Below, in pieces: positions 7,787-16,332 of a stretch of 64,000 nucleotides of DNA (within the stretch, counting starts at the first letter, position 1; every line of letters starts with the position of its first letter). The notes under the pieces were generated by a model, which did not search any database, had not been told where the DNA came from, and saw only the letters and a program-made list of their open reading frames with translations. Source of the DNA: an uncultured Bacilli bacterium (lineage in GTDB: Bacteria > Bacillota_I > Bacilli_A > RF39 > UBA660). A program made the position numbers and the translations under genes. The DNA lies in NCBI GenBank assembly GCA_934096815.1, contig CAKOMY010000001.1, positions 62,001-126,000 on the forward strand, in the 5' to 3' direction.

Positions 7787-8553
7787 CTTGGATACCCCAC
7801 ATACATAAGTCCATTTCCCATTAAGCCTCCCATTCCATTTGAACCATATTTGGTTTTGTTTAATAAACTTATTAAATCTATTGGTTTAGATTTATCAGTT
7901 AATGCGATTGTGGTTGCAATTATAGCAGGATCAAGAGCATGAATATTTACTCTTTTAGGGCTTGATGCGAAGTCGGCACCACTTTTAATTAAAGCCTCAT
8001 AATTACTTTGACAAGCGCCAGCTATAATTACTAATTTATCATGATTTTTTTCATAGTTTCTCGCTTTTGATACTGCCTCACAAAAATATTTAGAGTTACG
8101 ATAGTTATCGAGATTGTTTTTATCATTTTTCTTGGAAAAATAAGAATCATGGCCGGTAATTATTACAATATCAGGGCTGTATTCTTTTAAAAATTTAATA
8201 ATTTTATTTGGTAATTCTTCTTCGGATACTAATTTTCCGACGGCTTGTAATTTATTTCGCTTGTAGTAATTTAGACATTTATTAATATAACTTTCGTCAG
8301 AATCAAGGTGTAAAAGTTTTGCCGGTAAATAAAAAAATGAATCACGATCTAAATGTTCTTCTTCGATACTATCGGCAAAATCATCAATATCTTGTTTATC
8401 ATATATTTTTAAATCATCTAATTTACTGTCGGCGTATAATCTGATATTAGTTCCTTTTAAGTAAGCAATACTATCTGAGATATTTATGATTTTAAAGACT
8501 ATGTCATTATTATAACTATTGCGGGTAACTAAATCACCTATTTTAAAATTCAT
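7783..8553 (-). CDS. yabG: Sporulation-specific cysteine peptidase YabG
   Basis: 256 aa, somewhat shorter than the ~290 aa B. subtilis protein. The N-terminus (IGDLVTRNSYNNDIVFKI) is the family's SH3-like start. The C-terminal half carries the U57 blocks IVIITGHDSYFSK, YFCEAVSKARNYEKNHDKLV, IAGACQSNYEALIKSGADFA, SSPKRVNIHALDP and KTKYGSNGMGGLMGNGLMYVG. YabG is made under SigK in the mother cell and trims spore-coat proteins, with the Cys of GACQSN a candidate active residue. It is the first gene of the yabG-veg pair. Confidence 0.95.
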   Translation of the reverse strand: MNFKIGDLVTRNSYNNDIVFKIINISDSIAYLKGTNIRLYADSKLDDLKIYDKQDIDDFADSIEEEHLDRDSFFYLPAKLLHLDSDESYINKCLNYYKRNKLQAVGKLVSEEELPNKIIKFLKEYSPDIVIITGHDSYFSKKNDKNNLDNYRNSKYFCEAVSKARNYEKNHDKLVIIAGACQSNYEALIKSGADFASSPKRVNIHALDPAIIATTIALTDKSKPIDLISLLNKTKYGSNGMGGLMGNGLMYVGYPR

Positions 8554-8598
8554 GATATCACCAATTAAATATATGTATGAAATTAATATTTTAGAATT

Positions 8599-8973
8599 TT
8601 AGAGATTAAAGCTAAATGTATCACCTTTGTTAAGGTAAAGCCAACTTGATTTAGTTACTGTTAAAACTTTGGTATCTAAGTTAAATTTGAAGTAAATGTT
8701 ATGGTTATTGGGATCTAAGGCTTTAATGCATATAATGTTGTTTTTCTTTTTAATAATTGTTCCTTCAAAGGTGGTTAAACGATAAATAGAAATAAAGACT
8801 TTATTTTCATTTTGGGTATGTTTTATTTCAATATAACTGCTGTCAATATTTTGATATTTTAAATAATATGTTGATAAGTTTTGGTTTATTAACATTTTAG
8901 TTTGATAATCGTTTATTAAGGATTTAGTAACAATTAAAAACATAATAATTGTTAAGATAATATATTTTTTCAA
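8599..8973 (-). CDS. Small exported or anchored protein, unknown
   Basis: 124 aa. Residues ~3-18 form a hydrophobic N-terminal segment (YIILTIIMFLIVTKSLI) that acts as signal or anchor. The rest is a beta-rich outer domain ending KSSWLYLNKGDTFSFNL. No family was recognised. It lies between the U32 gene and yabG, 46 bases from the latter. Confidence 0.6.
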   Translation of the reverse strand: MKKYIILTIIMFLIVTKSLINDYQTKMLINQNLSTYYLKYQNIDSSYIEIKHTQNENKVFISIYRLTTFEGTIIKKKNNIICIKALDPNNHNIYFKFNLDTKVLTVTKSSWLYLNKGDTFSFNL

Positions 8974-9003
8974 TAGATCACCTATTAATTATTATGTATA
9001 TAA

Positions 9004-11208
9004 TTAGCTATTAATGTTAATTTTTGATATAATTTGTTCTATTATATTTACTGTATCTTCGGTTGTTTCGCTTGACAAATCTACTCTAAAATTAGTGATA
9101 CCTAGATCTTGATAGGTTGGTATTTTATCAATTAAGTTAGTGGTATGACAATTTAGAATATAGGAAGTATGATTTTGAGGTGATGTTAATATTTCGTATT
9201 CTTCCTTATTACGATCTATCAATTTATATGTTTTTTTATCTTTACAAATATGACAGTTTTTGGCTTTAAATGTGTTTTTTAGAAGACAGGCTTTCATCAT
9301 CATAAGTTCTATTTTACCGTAAACTAATAATCCTGTATTTGAAGCTGGATAGTTATTCATTATGTTTTTTAACTCATTAAAATCATTTTCAAATGAGAGT
9401 GTTACCATCGTGTTATATTTGTGTGCTAGATTTAGGGCATAATGATTAGTTATGTTTAAGAAATAATCACTGATATTACCTGAATTTTCTATCATACTGG
9501 CATAAGATGTATTTAATACTTTTTCATTATATTTTGGATAGGTTAGTAAATTTCTAGGAATTTTATAAATAAAGGTTGGCTCTAGTAAATCTAATTTATC
9601 AACAATTATTTTAACCGGATATTTTTTTAAAACTGTAATTTGTTCTTTGGTTCTAGCTAAAACATATATTTCCTTTGTTTTGGAAATATTTTGAAGATTT
9701 TCTTGGTAATTATTTTTAATAAACTCTTTAGAAGCTTTCATTCTTTTTAAAGATAATTCTTCAAGGGCTTCCCTTCTTAAATTATTTAAATCGATGTTAC
9801 GAATGAATAGATTACCATAAGTATTTATATTTAGAGAACTTACTTTGTATGGCGTTGTTCCAGTTTTGGATAAACTTTTTTCAATATTTTCTTGGGTTAT
9901 TGGTTGATTAATTGCTTCAGATGTTTCTGCTCCATAAATCGTTATATTATTTATTCCATCACTTACTTCTAATTTTATTTTTTCATTTAGTTTTGCGGTA
10001 AAATTCATGGAAACGTTTATTTTCTTAGTTATGTTTGTTTCTATTTGGAGTTTAGGTGATGTAAGATATATTTCATCTTCTTTGGTTAGGTTTAGAAAGT
10101 TATCTAAATAAATTGTTGTTCCTTTAGTACCACTCTTTATTAAATTATCTTTTGAATCATAGATAAAGTTTAAGGTTATTCCTTTATTGATATTTTTGAT
10201 GCGAATTGAATCGCCTTGTTTTAAATCAATATCTAATTTGATTGCAAGTTTTTTAGGTGTTACTTTGGTAATTTTACCAGCATACAAACCGATATGATTA
10301 GATGATTCATAGTTCATTATGTCTTCATTATTAAATAGGAAACCAGGAGTGTAGCCTCTATAAAATATTGATTTTAGTTCATATAGATCAGATTGGGAAA
10401 CTTGTAATTCTTTACCACTTTCATAGTCATCAATTAGTTTACGATATATTTTAGTTACAATTCCAACATAAGCGGGTGATTTCATTCTTCCTTCTATTTT
10501 AAATGAATAGATATTAGAATCCATTAACTCTTTAAAGTTTTCAACACTACATAAATCTTTAGGGCTTAAAAGATATTTGTCAGAATTATTTACTAGTCTA
10601 TCATCTTCTAATAAGTTATATTTTAATCTACACATTCCAGCACATTCACCGCGATTAGCGCTTCGATTTAGAATGCATTTGGAAAAATAACATTGACCAG
10701 AATAACTTATACATAAGGAGCCATGAATAAATGCTTCTTTTTCCATTGTAGTATCTAAGTCATTTATAAAATCTAATGGAAGTTCTCTAGCAAATACGAC
10801 TCTTTTTACGCCTAGGCTTTCAAGAAATTTAATATTTTCCTTAGAATGATTATGCATTTGAGTTGAAGCATGAATTTCTAAATTAGGAAACATACTATGA
10901 ACAACTTCGATTAAGCCAATATCTTGTAAGATTAGAGCATCTACGCCTATTTTATGAAGAGACTCAATATATTCTAGACATGAGGAAAACTCTGATTCGT
11001 AAATTAAGGTATTTACAGTAATAAAAATTTTAACACCATAAAGATGGCATAAATTTGTGGCTTCTTCTATTTCTTCTAGGGTAAAGTTTTCAGCAAAAGC
11101 GCGAGCACCATATTTTTTACCAGCAAGATAAACGGCATCGGCACCATTATTTATGGCATATATTAAGGATTCTTTATTTCCAACAGGAACTAATAATTCA
11201 TGTTTCAT
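9004..11208 (-). CDS. U32 family protein, RlhA-like long form
   Basis: 734 aa. The N-terminal TIM-barrel-like part has the U32 hallmarks ELLVPVGNKESLIYAINNGA, DAVYLAGKKYGARAFAENF and ALILQDIGLIEVVHSMFP, and the signature EAFIHGSLCISYSGQCYFSK. The cysteines of CYFSKCILNRSANRGECAGMC may bind an Fe-S cluster. The long C-terminal part (DUF3656-like plus a CHICK-type cysteine pair) is typical of long firmicute forms and of E. coli RlhA. The family works in prephenate-dependent hydroxylation of tRNA or 23S rRNA; peptidase activity is historical for the name. Its start overlaps the preceding gene by four bases. Confidence 0.88.
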   Translation of the reverse strand: MKHELLVPVGNKESLIYAINNGADAVYLAGKKYGARAFAENFTLEEIEEATNLCHLYGVKIFITVNTLIYESEFSSCLEYIESLHKIGVDALILQDIGLIEVVHSMFPNLEIHASTQMHNHSKENIKFLESLGVKRVVFARELPLDFINDLDTTMEKEAFIHGSLCISYSGQCYFSKCILNRSANRGECAGMCRLKYNLLEDDRLVNNSDKYLLSPKDLCSVENFKELMDSNIYSFKIEGRMKSPAYVGIVTKIYRKLIDDYESGKELQVSQSDLYELKSIFYRGYTPGFLFNNEDIMNYESSNHIGLYAGKITKVTPKKLAIKLDIDLKQGDSIRIKNINKGITLNFIYDSKDNLIKSGTKGTTIYLDNFLNLTKEDEIYLTSPKLQIETNITKKINVSMNFTAKLNEKIKLEVSDGINNITIYGAETSEAINQPITQENIEKSLSKTGTTPYKVSSLNINTYGNLFIRNIDLNNLRREALEELSLKRMKASKEFIKNNYQENLQNISKTKEIYVLARTKEQITVLKKYPVKIIVDKLDLLEPTFIYKIPRNLLTYPKYNEKVLNTSYASMIENSGNISDYFLNITNHYALNLAHKYNTMVTLSFENDFNELKNIMNNYPASNTGLLVYGKIELMMMKACLLKNTFKAKNCHICKDKKTYKLIDRNKEEYEILTSPQNHTSYILNCHTTNLIDKIPTYQDLGITNFRVDLSSETTEDTVNIIEQIISKININS

Positions 11209-11936
11209 TTTGACACTTCTTTCTTTGATGGATATAATTCGTTGAAACGTTCATCCGATGTTGCATATTTGTGATTTTCTTTAAGTAAACTATTTAAATA
11301 GATATTTCCATCAATGTTTGAAATAGGAATTTTACCATTTTCTAAATATGTTCCTTGATTTGTATAATAGAATGAATCACAATATAGTTTTGCATTTTCT
11401 TCTGTCAATTCAATATATCCTTTGGAAACTAATTTATCAGCAAGTATTTGACCTTTTAAATTTTGAGTTAAAAACAAACCAGGATCAGGTGTTTTTAATA
11501 TTTGATTATTATATATTATAAAGTTTTTAGAATTACAACCATTTAAAGTTAAGAATCGTCTGTATGTTGGATCAACAATATAACTGTGATTAGGAAATTT
11601 AACTACCAAAAAGGAGTGTCCAATTACGTGAGGCATTATAGTTGTTCCAGTTTCTTTTGGGTAAACTGTTATTCCTATTTTTTCTAAAGATGTTCCTAAA
11701 ATTTTTTGAGCATAATCACATTTATTGGTCAATGTATTTGTTTTAATTTCAATATTAAAATATTTTTCCATAGTTTCCCAACATTTAGTAATTGAGTAAT
11801 CTAGAATTTGACATTCTTCTTCAGTTGAAAGTTCTAAACCTAAATTAATTTTAGTTACAATTTTATTTATAGTAGTTTCGTTTATATATGATTTTCTAGG
11901 ATATGAGTTATTTATAAACATTTTACTTATCACCAA
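11205..11936 (-). CDS. Transglutaminase-like cysteine protein (putative)
   Basis: 243 aa, no membrane segment. A Cys-His-Asp order typical of the transglutaminase/papain-like fold is visible: C73 in TNKCDYAQKILG, H107 in VIGHSFLVVKFP, and D122 in YIVDPTYRRFL. The His strand followed by a short loop and an Asp-Pro-Thr is the usual layout. The substrate is unknown. It overlaps the U32 gene by four bases, so the two proteins are made together, and it follows the AAA+ gene at a 42-base gap. The family call rests on motif spacing only. Confidence 0.55.
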   Translation of the reverse strand: MVISKMFINNSYPRKSYINETTINKIVTKINLGLELSTEEECQILDYSITKCWETMEKYFNIEIKTNTLTNKCDYAQKILGTSLEKIGITVYPKETGTTIMPHVIGHSFLVVKFPNHSYIVDPTYRRFLTLNGCNSKNFIIYNNQILKTPDPGLFLTQNLKGQILADKLVSKGYIELTEENAKLYCDSFYYTNQGTYLENGKIPISNIDGNIYLNSLLKENHKYATSDERFNELYPSKKEVSK

Positions 11937-11978
11937 TTTAAGTATATCATTTATTTATAAATAAAAAAATTACAACTT

Positions 11979-13637
11979 TTAGGATAAGTCGTAATTTCCT
12001 TTGGATACGGTATCGCTTGTTAATTTTAATGTTTTGTACTTTCCTTGATTTGATAAAATGTCATATTCAATATCTAGAAATGTATCGGCAACTATGTTAT
12101 TCATGTCTCTAACACTTTTTTCGTGTTTTTTTATTTCTTCTAAAACACCTTTAGCAAATTCTTCATCGCCAATTGTTTCGATTCCAAATTGAGCACTTAG
12201 CCTTTCTTTTTTTGCTAAATAATAGCTTAGTTTTGATTCTAAAAGAATTTTCTTTTTATCTTCTTCACTAAGATTTTTATAAGGGATAAAGTGTTGAAAT
12301 CTAGTTAACAATTCAGAAGAAAAATAGCCTTTTTTAACTAGTAATGATTTATCAAATTGTTCTTCTTCTAGAGATGCATTATTTCCAAAGCCGATTGGTG
12401 ACGTTTCTTTTTTGAATGCTTCTTGGAAAGTACCTAAACATATCTTACTTGCCATACCGGTATTATATATTTTAGTTTCCTTTAATTGTCTAGAAATTGG
12501 AAATCTTCCACCCTCTAAGGCTTTTAAGAAGATATTAACTAGTGAAGTCTTGGTATCTAATTTATCCACTCCGATTTTATCAAATTCATCAAAAACGAGA
12601 ATGGCTTTTTCTGCTAACTTCATATTTCCTTTACATTCATTTATAAGTGCTTCAAATTCATCTTCTAGGGTTGTTCCAACTATTCCTTCTGGTACTAAAT
12701 TACAAGTATTTATGTTTCTAAATGGTATATCAAAGTATTTGGCAGCACAGTTGAATGTGGCAGTTTTTCCGGTTCCGGTTGGACCAGGAATTAGTATTGA
12801 TTCAGTTCCAAATAGTGGACTAGATGTATAATTCATATAAAGAATTGTTGCAATCTTTTTTAAAGCTTCATCATGTCCTATTATGTTACTTTTTAAATAT
12901 TTGTATAATCCTTCAACACTTGTTTCATTAGTAGATGTAATAAAATTTTGAAGAGCACTTGTTTTTGGCTGTTCATTTGTATATAACATTTCTTCTTGAA
13001 TATTTTCTTCTTCAGTTAATTCTTCTTCGGCTAGTTCTTCTTCTTTTGATTCTTCTTCATCTTTTGTATCATCAAATACTTCAGCTGTATAAATACGATT
13101 TGTTACTCCATCATGAAGTTCAAGTAATTCAAGCCCTTTATTTTCAGCAAATGAGCTAAATTTACAAATTTTATCTCTCATAAATTTTAATTTCTCTTTT
13201 AATTTAGAGATTTCATCAGTTGTTAATAATTCGTTTACTGAGTCTTGATTTAACATTAGACATGTTTCACCATCAATTATTTGATATAGTTCTACTTTTT
13301 TATTTGGGGTTGATAATGTACTTAAATCTAAGAATACAAATTTACCGTTTTTATATACAACTACACAGTCTTTTGCTTCCATTAGAACTAGTTCAATAAC
13401 ATCTTTATTAGATAATTCATCAGCTGGTAAGGCATAGAAATCTCTTATGTAATCCATGGTAAATGATGGTCCTACTAAATATTTGCAATTAATATTTGAT
13501 GTTGTAATATACTTATAGGTATATTTATTGGTTGTAAATGTATCTTCTTTAACATGTCCTTTGATTATTTCTAATGGTATAAAAAGATTGGTTTCTTCAT
13601 CTATTTTGATATTTTGATATTTTACTGCATATTCCAT
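11979..13637 (-). CDS. ClpX-like AAA+ ATPase with unusual N-terminal domain
   Basis: 552 aa. Residues 1-190 are an uncharacterised domain with no ClpX zinc finger. An acidic linker (~195-222, rich in EEE) leads to a ClpX/HslU-type AAA+ module: Walker A GPTGTGKT near 284-291, Walker B AILVFDEFDKIGV near 340, and an arginine-finger region SSELLTRFQHFIPYKNL near 445. A small C-terminal alpha domain follows. It lacks an obvious ClpP-docking IGF loop. It probably remodels specific proteins. GAAGGAGTATGCAAA before the ATG fixes the start. Confidence 0.82.
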   Translation of the reverse strand: MEYAVKYQNIKIDEETNLFIPLEIIKGHVKEDTFTTNKYTYKYITTSNINCKYLVGPSFTMDYIRDFYALPADELSNKDVIELVLMEAKDCVVVYKNGKFVFLDLSTLSTPNKKVELYQIIDGETCLMLNQDSVNELLTTDEISKLKEKLKFMRDKICKFSSFAENKGLELLELHDGVTNRIYTAEVFDDTKDEEESKEEELAEEELTEEENIQEEMLYTNEQPKTSALQNFITSTNETSVEGLYKYLKSNIIGHDEALKKIATILYMNYTSSPLFGTESILIPGPTGTGKTATFNCAAKYFDIPFRNINTCNLVPEGIVGTTLEDEFEALINECKGNMKLAEKAILVFDEFDKIGVDKLDTKTSLVNIFLKALEGGRFPISRQLKETKIYNTGMASKICLGTFQEAFKKETSPIGFGNNASLEEEQFDKSLLVKKGYFSSELLTRFQHFIPYKNLSEEDKKKILLESKLSYYLAKKERLSAQFGIETIGDEEFAKGVLEEIKKHEKSVRDMNNIVADTFLDIEYDILSNQGKYKTLKLTSDTVSKGNYDLS

Positions 13638-13673
13638 TTTGCATACTCCTTCTAATTGTTATAAATTGTTTTT

Positions 13674-13702
13674 AGTATAACACTTTGATTTTTAGTTGTA
13701 AA
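13674..13702 (-). promoter_or_regulatory. Promoter of the AAA+ gene
   Basis: TTTACA and TATACT on the minus strand, 17 bases apart, about 40 nt before the ATG at 13637. Confidence 0.65.
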
Positions 13703-13903
13703 TTTTTTGAACGCAATTTCTTAAATTTTAGTTAATTTGTAACGATTATCTAGTTATTAGAAATGAAAAACAGAATCTATGTTATTATATATATTTTTGT
13801 TTCGAATATTTGTAAGTTTATTTTCTATTAGCTAATATTGTTTATTTTACATCTTTATTTTATAATGTGAATTTTATGAATATTAATTGTTTTAATTTAA
13901 TAA
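13703..13903. other. Intergenic, nothing recognised
   Basis: About 200 bases of AT-rich DNA between the AAA+ promoter and the terminator at 13904. No coding frame or RNA could be supported. Confidence 0.5.
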
Positions 13904-13940
13904 AAAAAAGAATTTGATTAGAATTTACAAATTCTTTTTT
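13904..13940 (-). terminator. Terminator of the amino-acid transporter operon
   Basis: AAAAAAGAATTTG (13904-13916) pairs with CAAATTCTTTTTT (13928-13940). T-runs lie on both sides, so it can end transcription in either direction. Confidence 0.8.
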
Positions 13941-13943
13941 ATT

Positions 13944-14669
13944 TCATATGTTTTTTACTTTTGATAAAAATTCTTTTAGTCTATCATCTTTGGGATGATT
14001 AAATATTTCTTCTTTGGTACCTTGTTCAATTATTTTTCCATCTTCCATAAAAATTACTTTAGTTGCAAATTTTTTTATAAAATTCATTTCATGTGATACA
14101 ACTATCATAGTCATTCCTTGGTTGGCAATTTCCTTCATCAAATTGGTCACTTCACCTATCATTTCAGGATCTAGAGCTGAGGTAGGTTCATCAAATAACA
14201 TCAAATCCGGATGCATAATAAGAGCTCTTATAATTGCTATTCTTTGTTGTTGTCCTCCTGAAAGTTCATAAGGATAATAATCTTTTTTATCATATAAATC
14301 TATTTTCTTTAATAAACTTGTAGCATCTTTTACTGCTTCATCATGTGACAATATTTTTAATTTTACAGGGGCTAAAATTATATTTTCAAGTACAGTCATA
14401 TTACTAAATAGGTTGAATTGTTGAAATAACATTCCTATTTTTCTTCGAACTAAAGTTAAATTTTCTTTAAAATCTAAATTTTTTCCTTCAAAGTTAATTA
14501 TACCACTTGTTGGTATTTCAAGTAGATTTATGGTTCTCAAAAGTGTCGATTTACCACATCCGCTTGGACCAATTATACCTACAATATCACCTTTGTTTAC
14601 TTCTAAATCTATACCTTTTAATACTTTTTTAGAACCAAAATTTTTCTTTAAAGACTTAATTTTTAACAT
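13944..14669 (-). CDS. Polar amino-acid ABC transporter ATPase
   Basis: 241 aa, a complete GlnQ/HisP-type ATPase. Walker A GPSGCGKST is at 33-41, the Q-loop is in MLFQQFNLFSNMTV, the signature is ELSGGQQQRIAI, Walker B is LMLFDEPTSALD, and the H-loop is VVSHEM. It powers the membrane partner encoded just upstream, whose end it overlaps by 14 bases. Because the arginine deiminase operon lies next door, arginine or a related amino acid is a reasonable but unproven substrate. Confidence 0.93.
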   Translation of the reverse strand: MLKIKSLKKNFGSKKVLKGIDLEVNKGDIVGIIGPSGCGKSTLLRTINLLEIPTSGIINFEGKNLDFKENLTLVRRKIGMLFQQFNLFSNMTVLENIILAPVKLKILSHDEAVKDATSLLKKIDLYDKKDYYPYELSGGQQQRIAIIRALIMHPDLMLFDEPTSALDPEMIGEVTNLMKEIANQGMTMIVVSHEMNFIKKFATKVIFMEDGKIIEQGTKEEIFNHPKDDRLKEFLSKVKNI

Positions 14670-16104
14670 TTTTCAACCTCTTTTCAATTAAATTTACTAT
14701 TTTACTTAATCCATAAGTAATAATTAAATATATGGCCGCAATTAAAATTAATGGAAAGAAATAATCATATGTTCGTGATGCAATTATATCACTTGCTTTG
14801 GTAAGTTCAACTATACCTATATAAGCACCTACTGAAGTTTCTTTTACAAGTGTTATAAATTCATTTCCGAGTGCAGGAATAATATTCTTTATTGCTTGAG
14901 GTAAAACAATATACCTTATTACCTTTTTATAATCTAATCCTAGTGCATAGCCTGCTTCTATTTGACCTCTATTAACAGAGTTTAATCCAGCTCTTATAAT
15001 TTCTGCTACATAGGCTGCACTATTTATTCCAAACGCTAGTATTCCAACCAAAACAATATTAATAGACACTGATTTAAATATTACATAATATATAATCATG
15101 AGTTGTAATATACTAGGTGTTCCTCTTATAATTGTTATATATAATCTTGCTATTGCATTTAATAATTTTAGTTTATTGGTATTATCATGATAATTTCTAA
15201 TAATAGCTAGTAATGTTCCTAAAAAAACTCCTATTATAACTGCTCCGAGTGCTATTATTAATGTATTTAATAATCCCGTTAATATATATTTATATCTTCC
15301 ATCTAATATAATACTGTTATATATTCTATCAAAAATTGTATTTTTATTTACCCTTTGGTCTATTCCCATATGATTTAAAATAATATTATCTATCTCACCA
15401 TTATTTTTCATTTGCTCAATTACAGTATTGCATGAATTTAATAATTCTTTATTATCTTTGGATATAACCATTCCATAATTATCAACTACAAGGGGATTTG
15501 GAAGTATAATCATATCATTTGTTATTAATTTTTTGGCTGGCAACTCATCCATTACGACTGCATCAACTTTATTATCTTTTAAATCTTGGATGGCTGCTAA
15601 AAATTTTTTTTCACGAATTAATGTAATATTTGGATACTTTTCTGTTAGATAAGAATCAGCGATTGTCCCTAATTGAACTGCAACCTTGCCTTGTAAATTA
15701 TTTGCATCTGTTATTAAACTATCTTTTTTAACTATAATTACTTGTTTGCTTGATGCATAATTAACAGTAAAATCTACTTCCATGGCTCTTTCTTCTGTAT
15801 AAGATATTCCGGCTGCTCCTATATCACTCTTTTTGGTTTTTACTTCATTTATTATTGAATCAAAAGCAACATCTTTAATTACTAATTCTTTATTAAGATA
15901 ATCAGCAATCTTACGGGCTATATCTATATCTACACCTACAATTTTACCATTAGAATAATATTCATATGGAGCAAAGCCTGCCTCTGTTACTAATATTAGT
16001 TCTCCCTTTTTTTCTTTTCTACATCCTGTTAATATAGTACATATAGTAAATATTAACAATATAATGCCAAACAAATTCTTTTTTTTACTACGTCGAATAA
16101 ACAT
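14656..16104 (-). CDS. Fused amino-acid binding lipoprotein and ABC permease
   Basis: 482 aa carrying two proteins in one chain. Residues 1-28 are a lipoprotein signal with the lipobox ILTGC. Residues ~35-245 form a family-3 periplasmic-binding-protein domain (AGFAPYEYYSNGKIVGVDID, AVQLGTIADSYL). Residues ~270-480 are a GlnP/HisM-type permease with five or so membrane spans and the EAA-like loop EAGYALGLDYKKVIRYIVLP. Such fusions (GlnPH type) tether the receptor to the transporter. A site AAGAGGTG precedes the start. Confidence 0.92.
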   Translation of the reverse strand: MFIRRSKKKNLFGIILLIFTICTILTGCRKEKKGELILVTEAGFAPYEYYSNGKIVGVDIDIARKIADYLNKELVIKDVAFDSIINEVKTKKSDIGAAGISYTEERAMEVDFTVNYASSKQVIIVKKDSLITDANNLQGKVAVQLGTIADSYLTEKYPNITLIREKKFLAAIQDLKDNKVDAVVMDELPAKKLITNDMIILPNPLVVDNYGMVISKDNKELLNSCNTVIEQMKNNGEIDNIILNHMGIDQRVNKNTIFDRIYNSIILDGRYKYILTGLLNTLIIALGAVIIGVFLGTLLAIIRNYHDNTNKLKLLNAIARLYITIIRGTPSILQLMIIYYVIFKSVSINIVLVGILAFGINSAAYVAEIIRAGLNSVNRGQIEAGYALGLDYKKVIRYIVLPQAIKNIIPALGNEFITLVKETSVGAYIGIVELTKASDIIASRTYDYFFPLILIAAIYLIITYGLSKIVNLIEKRLKNVKN

Positions 16105-16191
16105 TTCTCGACAACACCTCTTTTCTATCTCAGTTAATTACTTTTCTTGTTGTCCTTAACTTAATCAATTTCAAATTTAGACGATAGTCTC

Positions 16192-16209
16192 TATAAATAA
16201 TCATTTATA
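16192..16209. promoter_or_regulatory. Possible ArgR-type operator
   Basis: TATAAATAATCATTTATA is an 18-base palindrome with 2 of 18 positions unmatched, close to the ARG-box pattern (A/T-rich arms around a TGAAT-like core). It lies about 90 bases before the transporter gene, which sits beside the arginine deiminase operon. In DNA this AT-rich, chance palindromes occur. Confidence 0.35.
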
Positions 16210-16302
16210 TTTCAATACTTATTATTCTTTAATTTATTTTAAATACACTTTTATATAAATAACTTTTTATGGTTATTATTTTTATGAAATTCCTATTCTA
16301 TA

Positions 16303-16326
16303 AAAAGAGTTCTTTTGAACTCTTTT
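16303..16326 (-). terminator. Terminator of the arc operon
   Basis: AAAAGAGTTC (16303-16312) pairs perfectly with GAACTCTTTT (16317-16326) around TTTT. A T-run is reached on the minus strand just after the arm. It lies seven bases after the end of the fused arcC gene. Confidence 0.85.
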
Positions 16327-16332
16327 GTATTT

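Noticed and set aside
12412..12831. 139-aa + strand frame opposite the AAA+ gene
   Set aside because: It is a shadow of the AAA+ coding region (Walker A and B are on the other strand) and shows no protein-like features.
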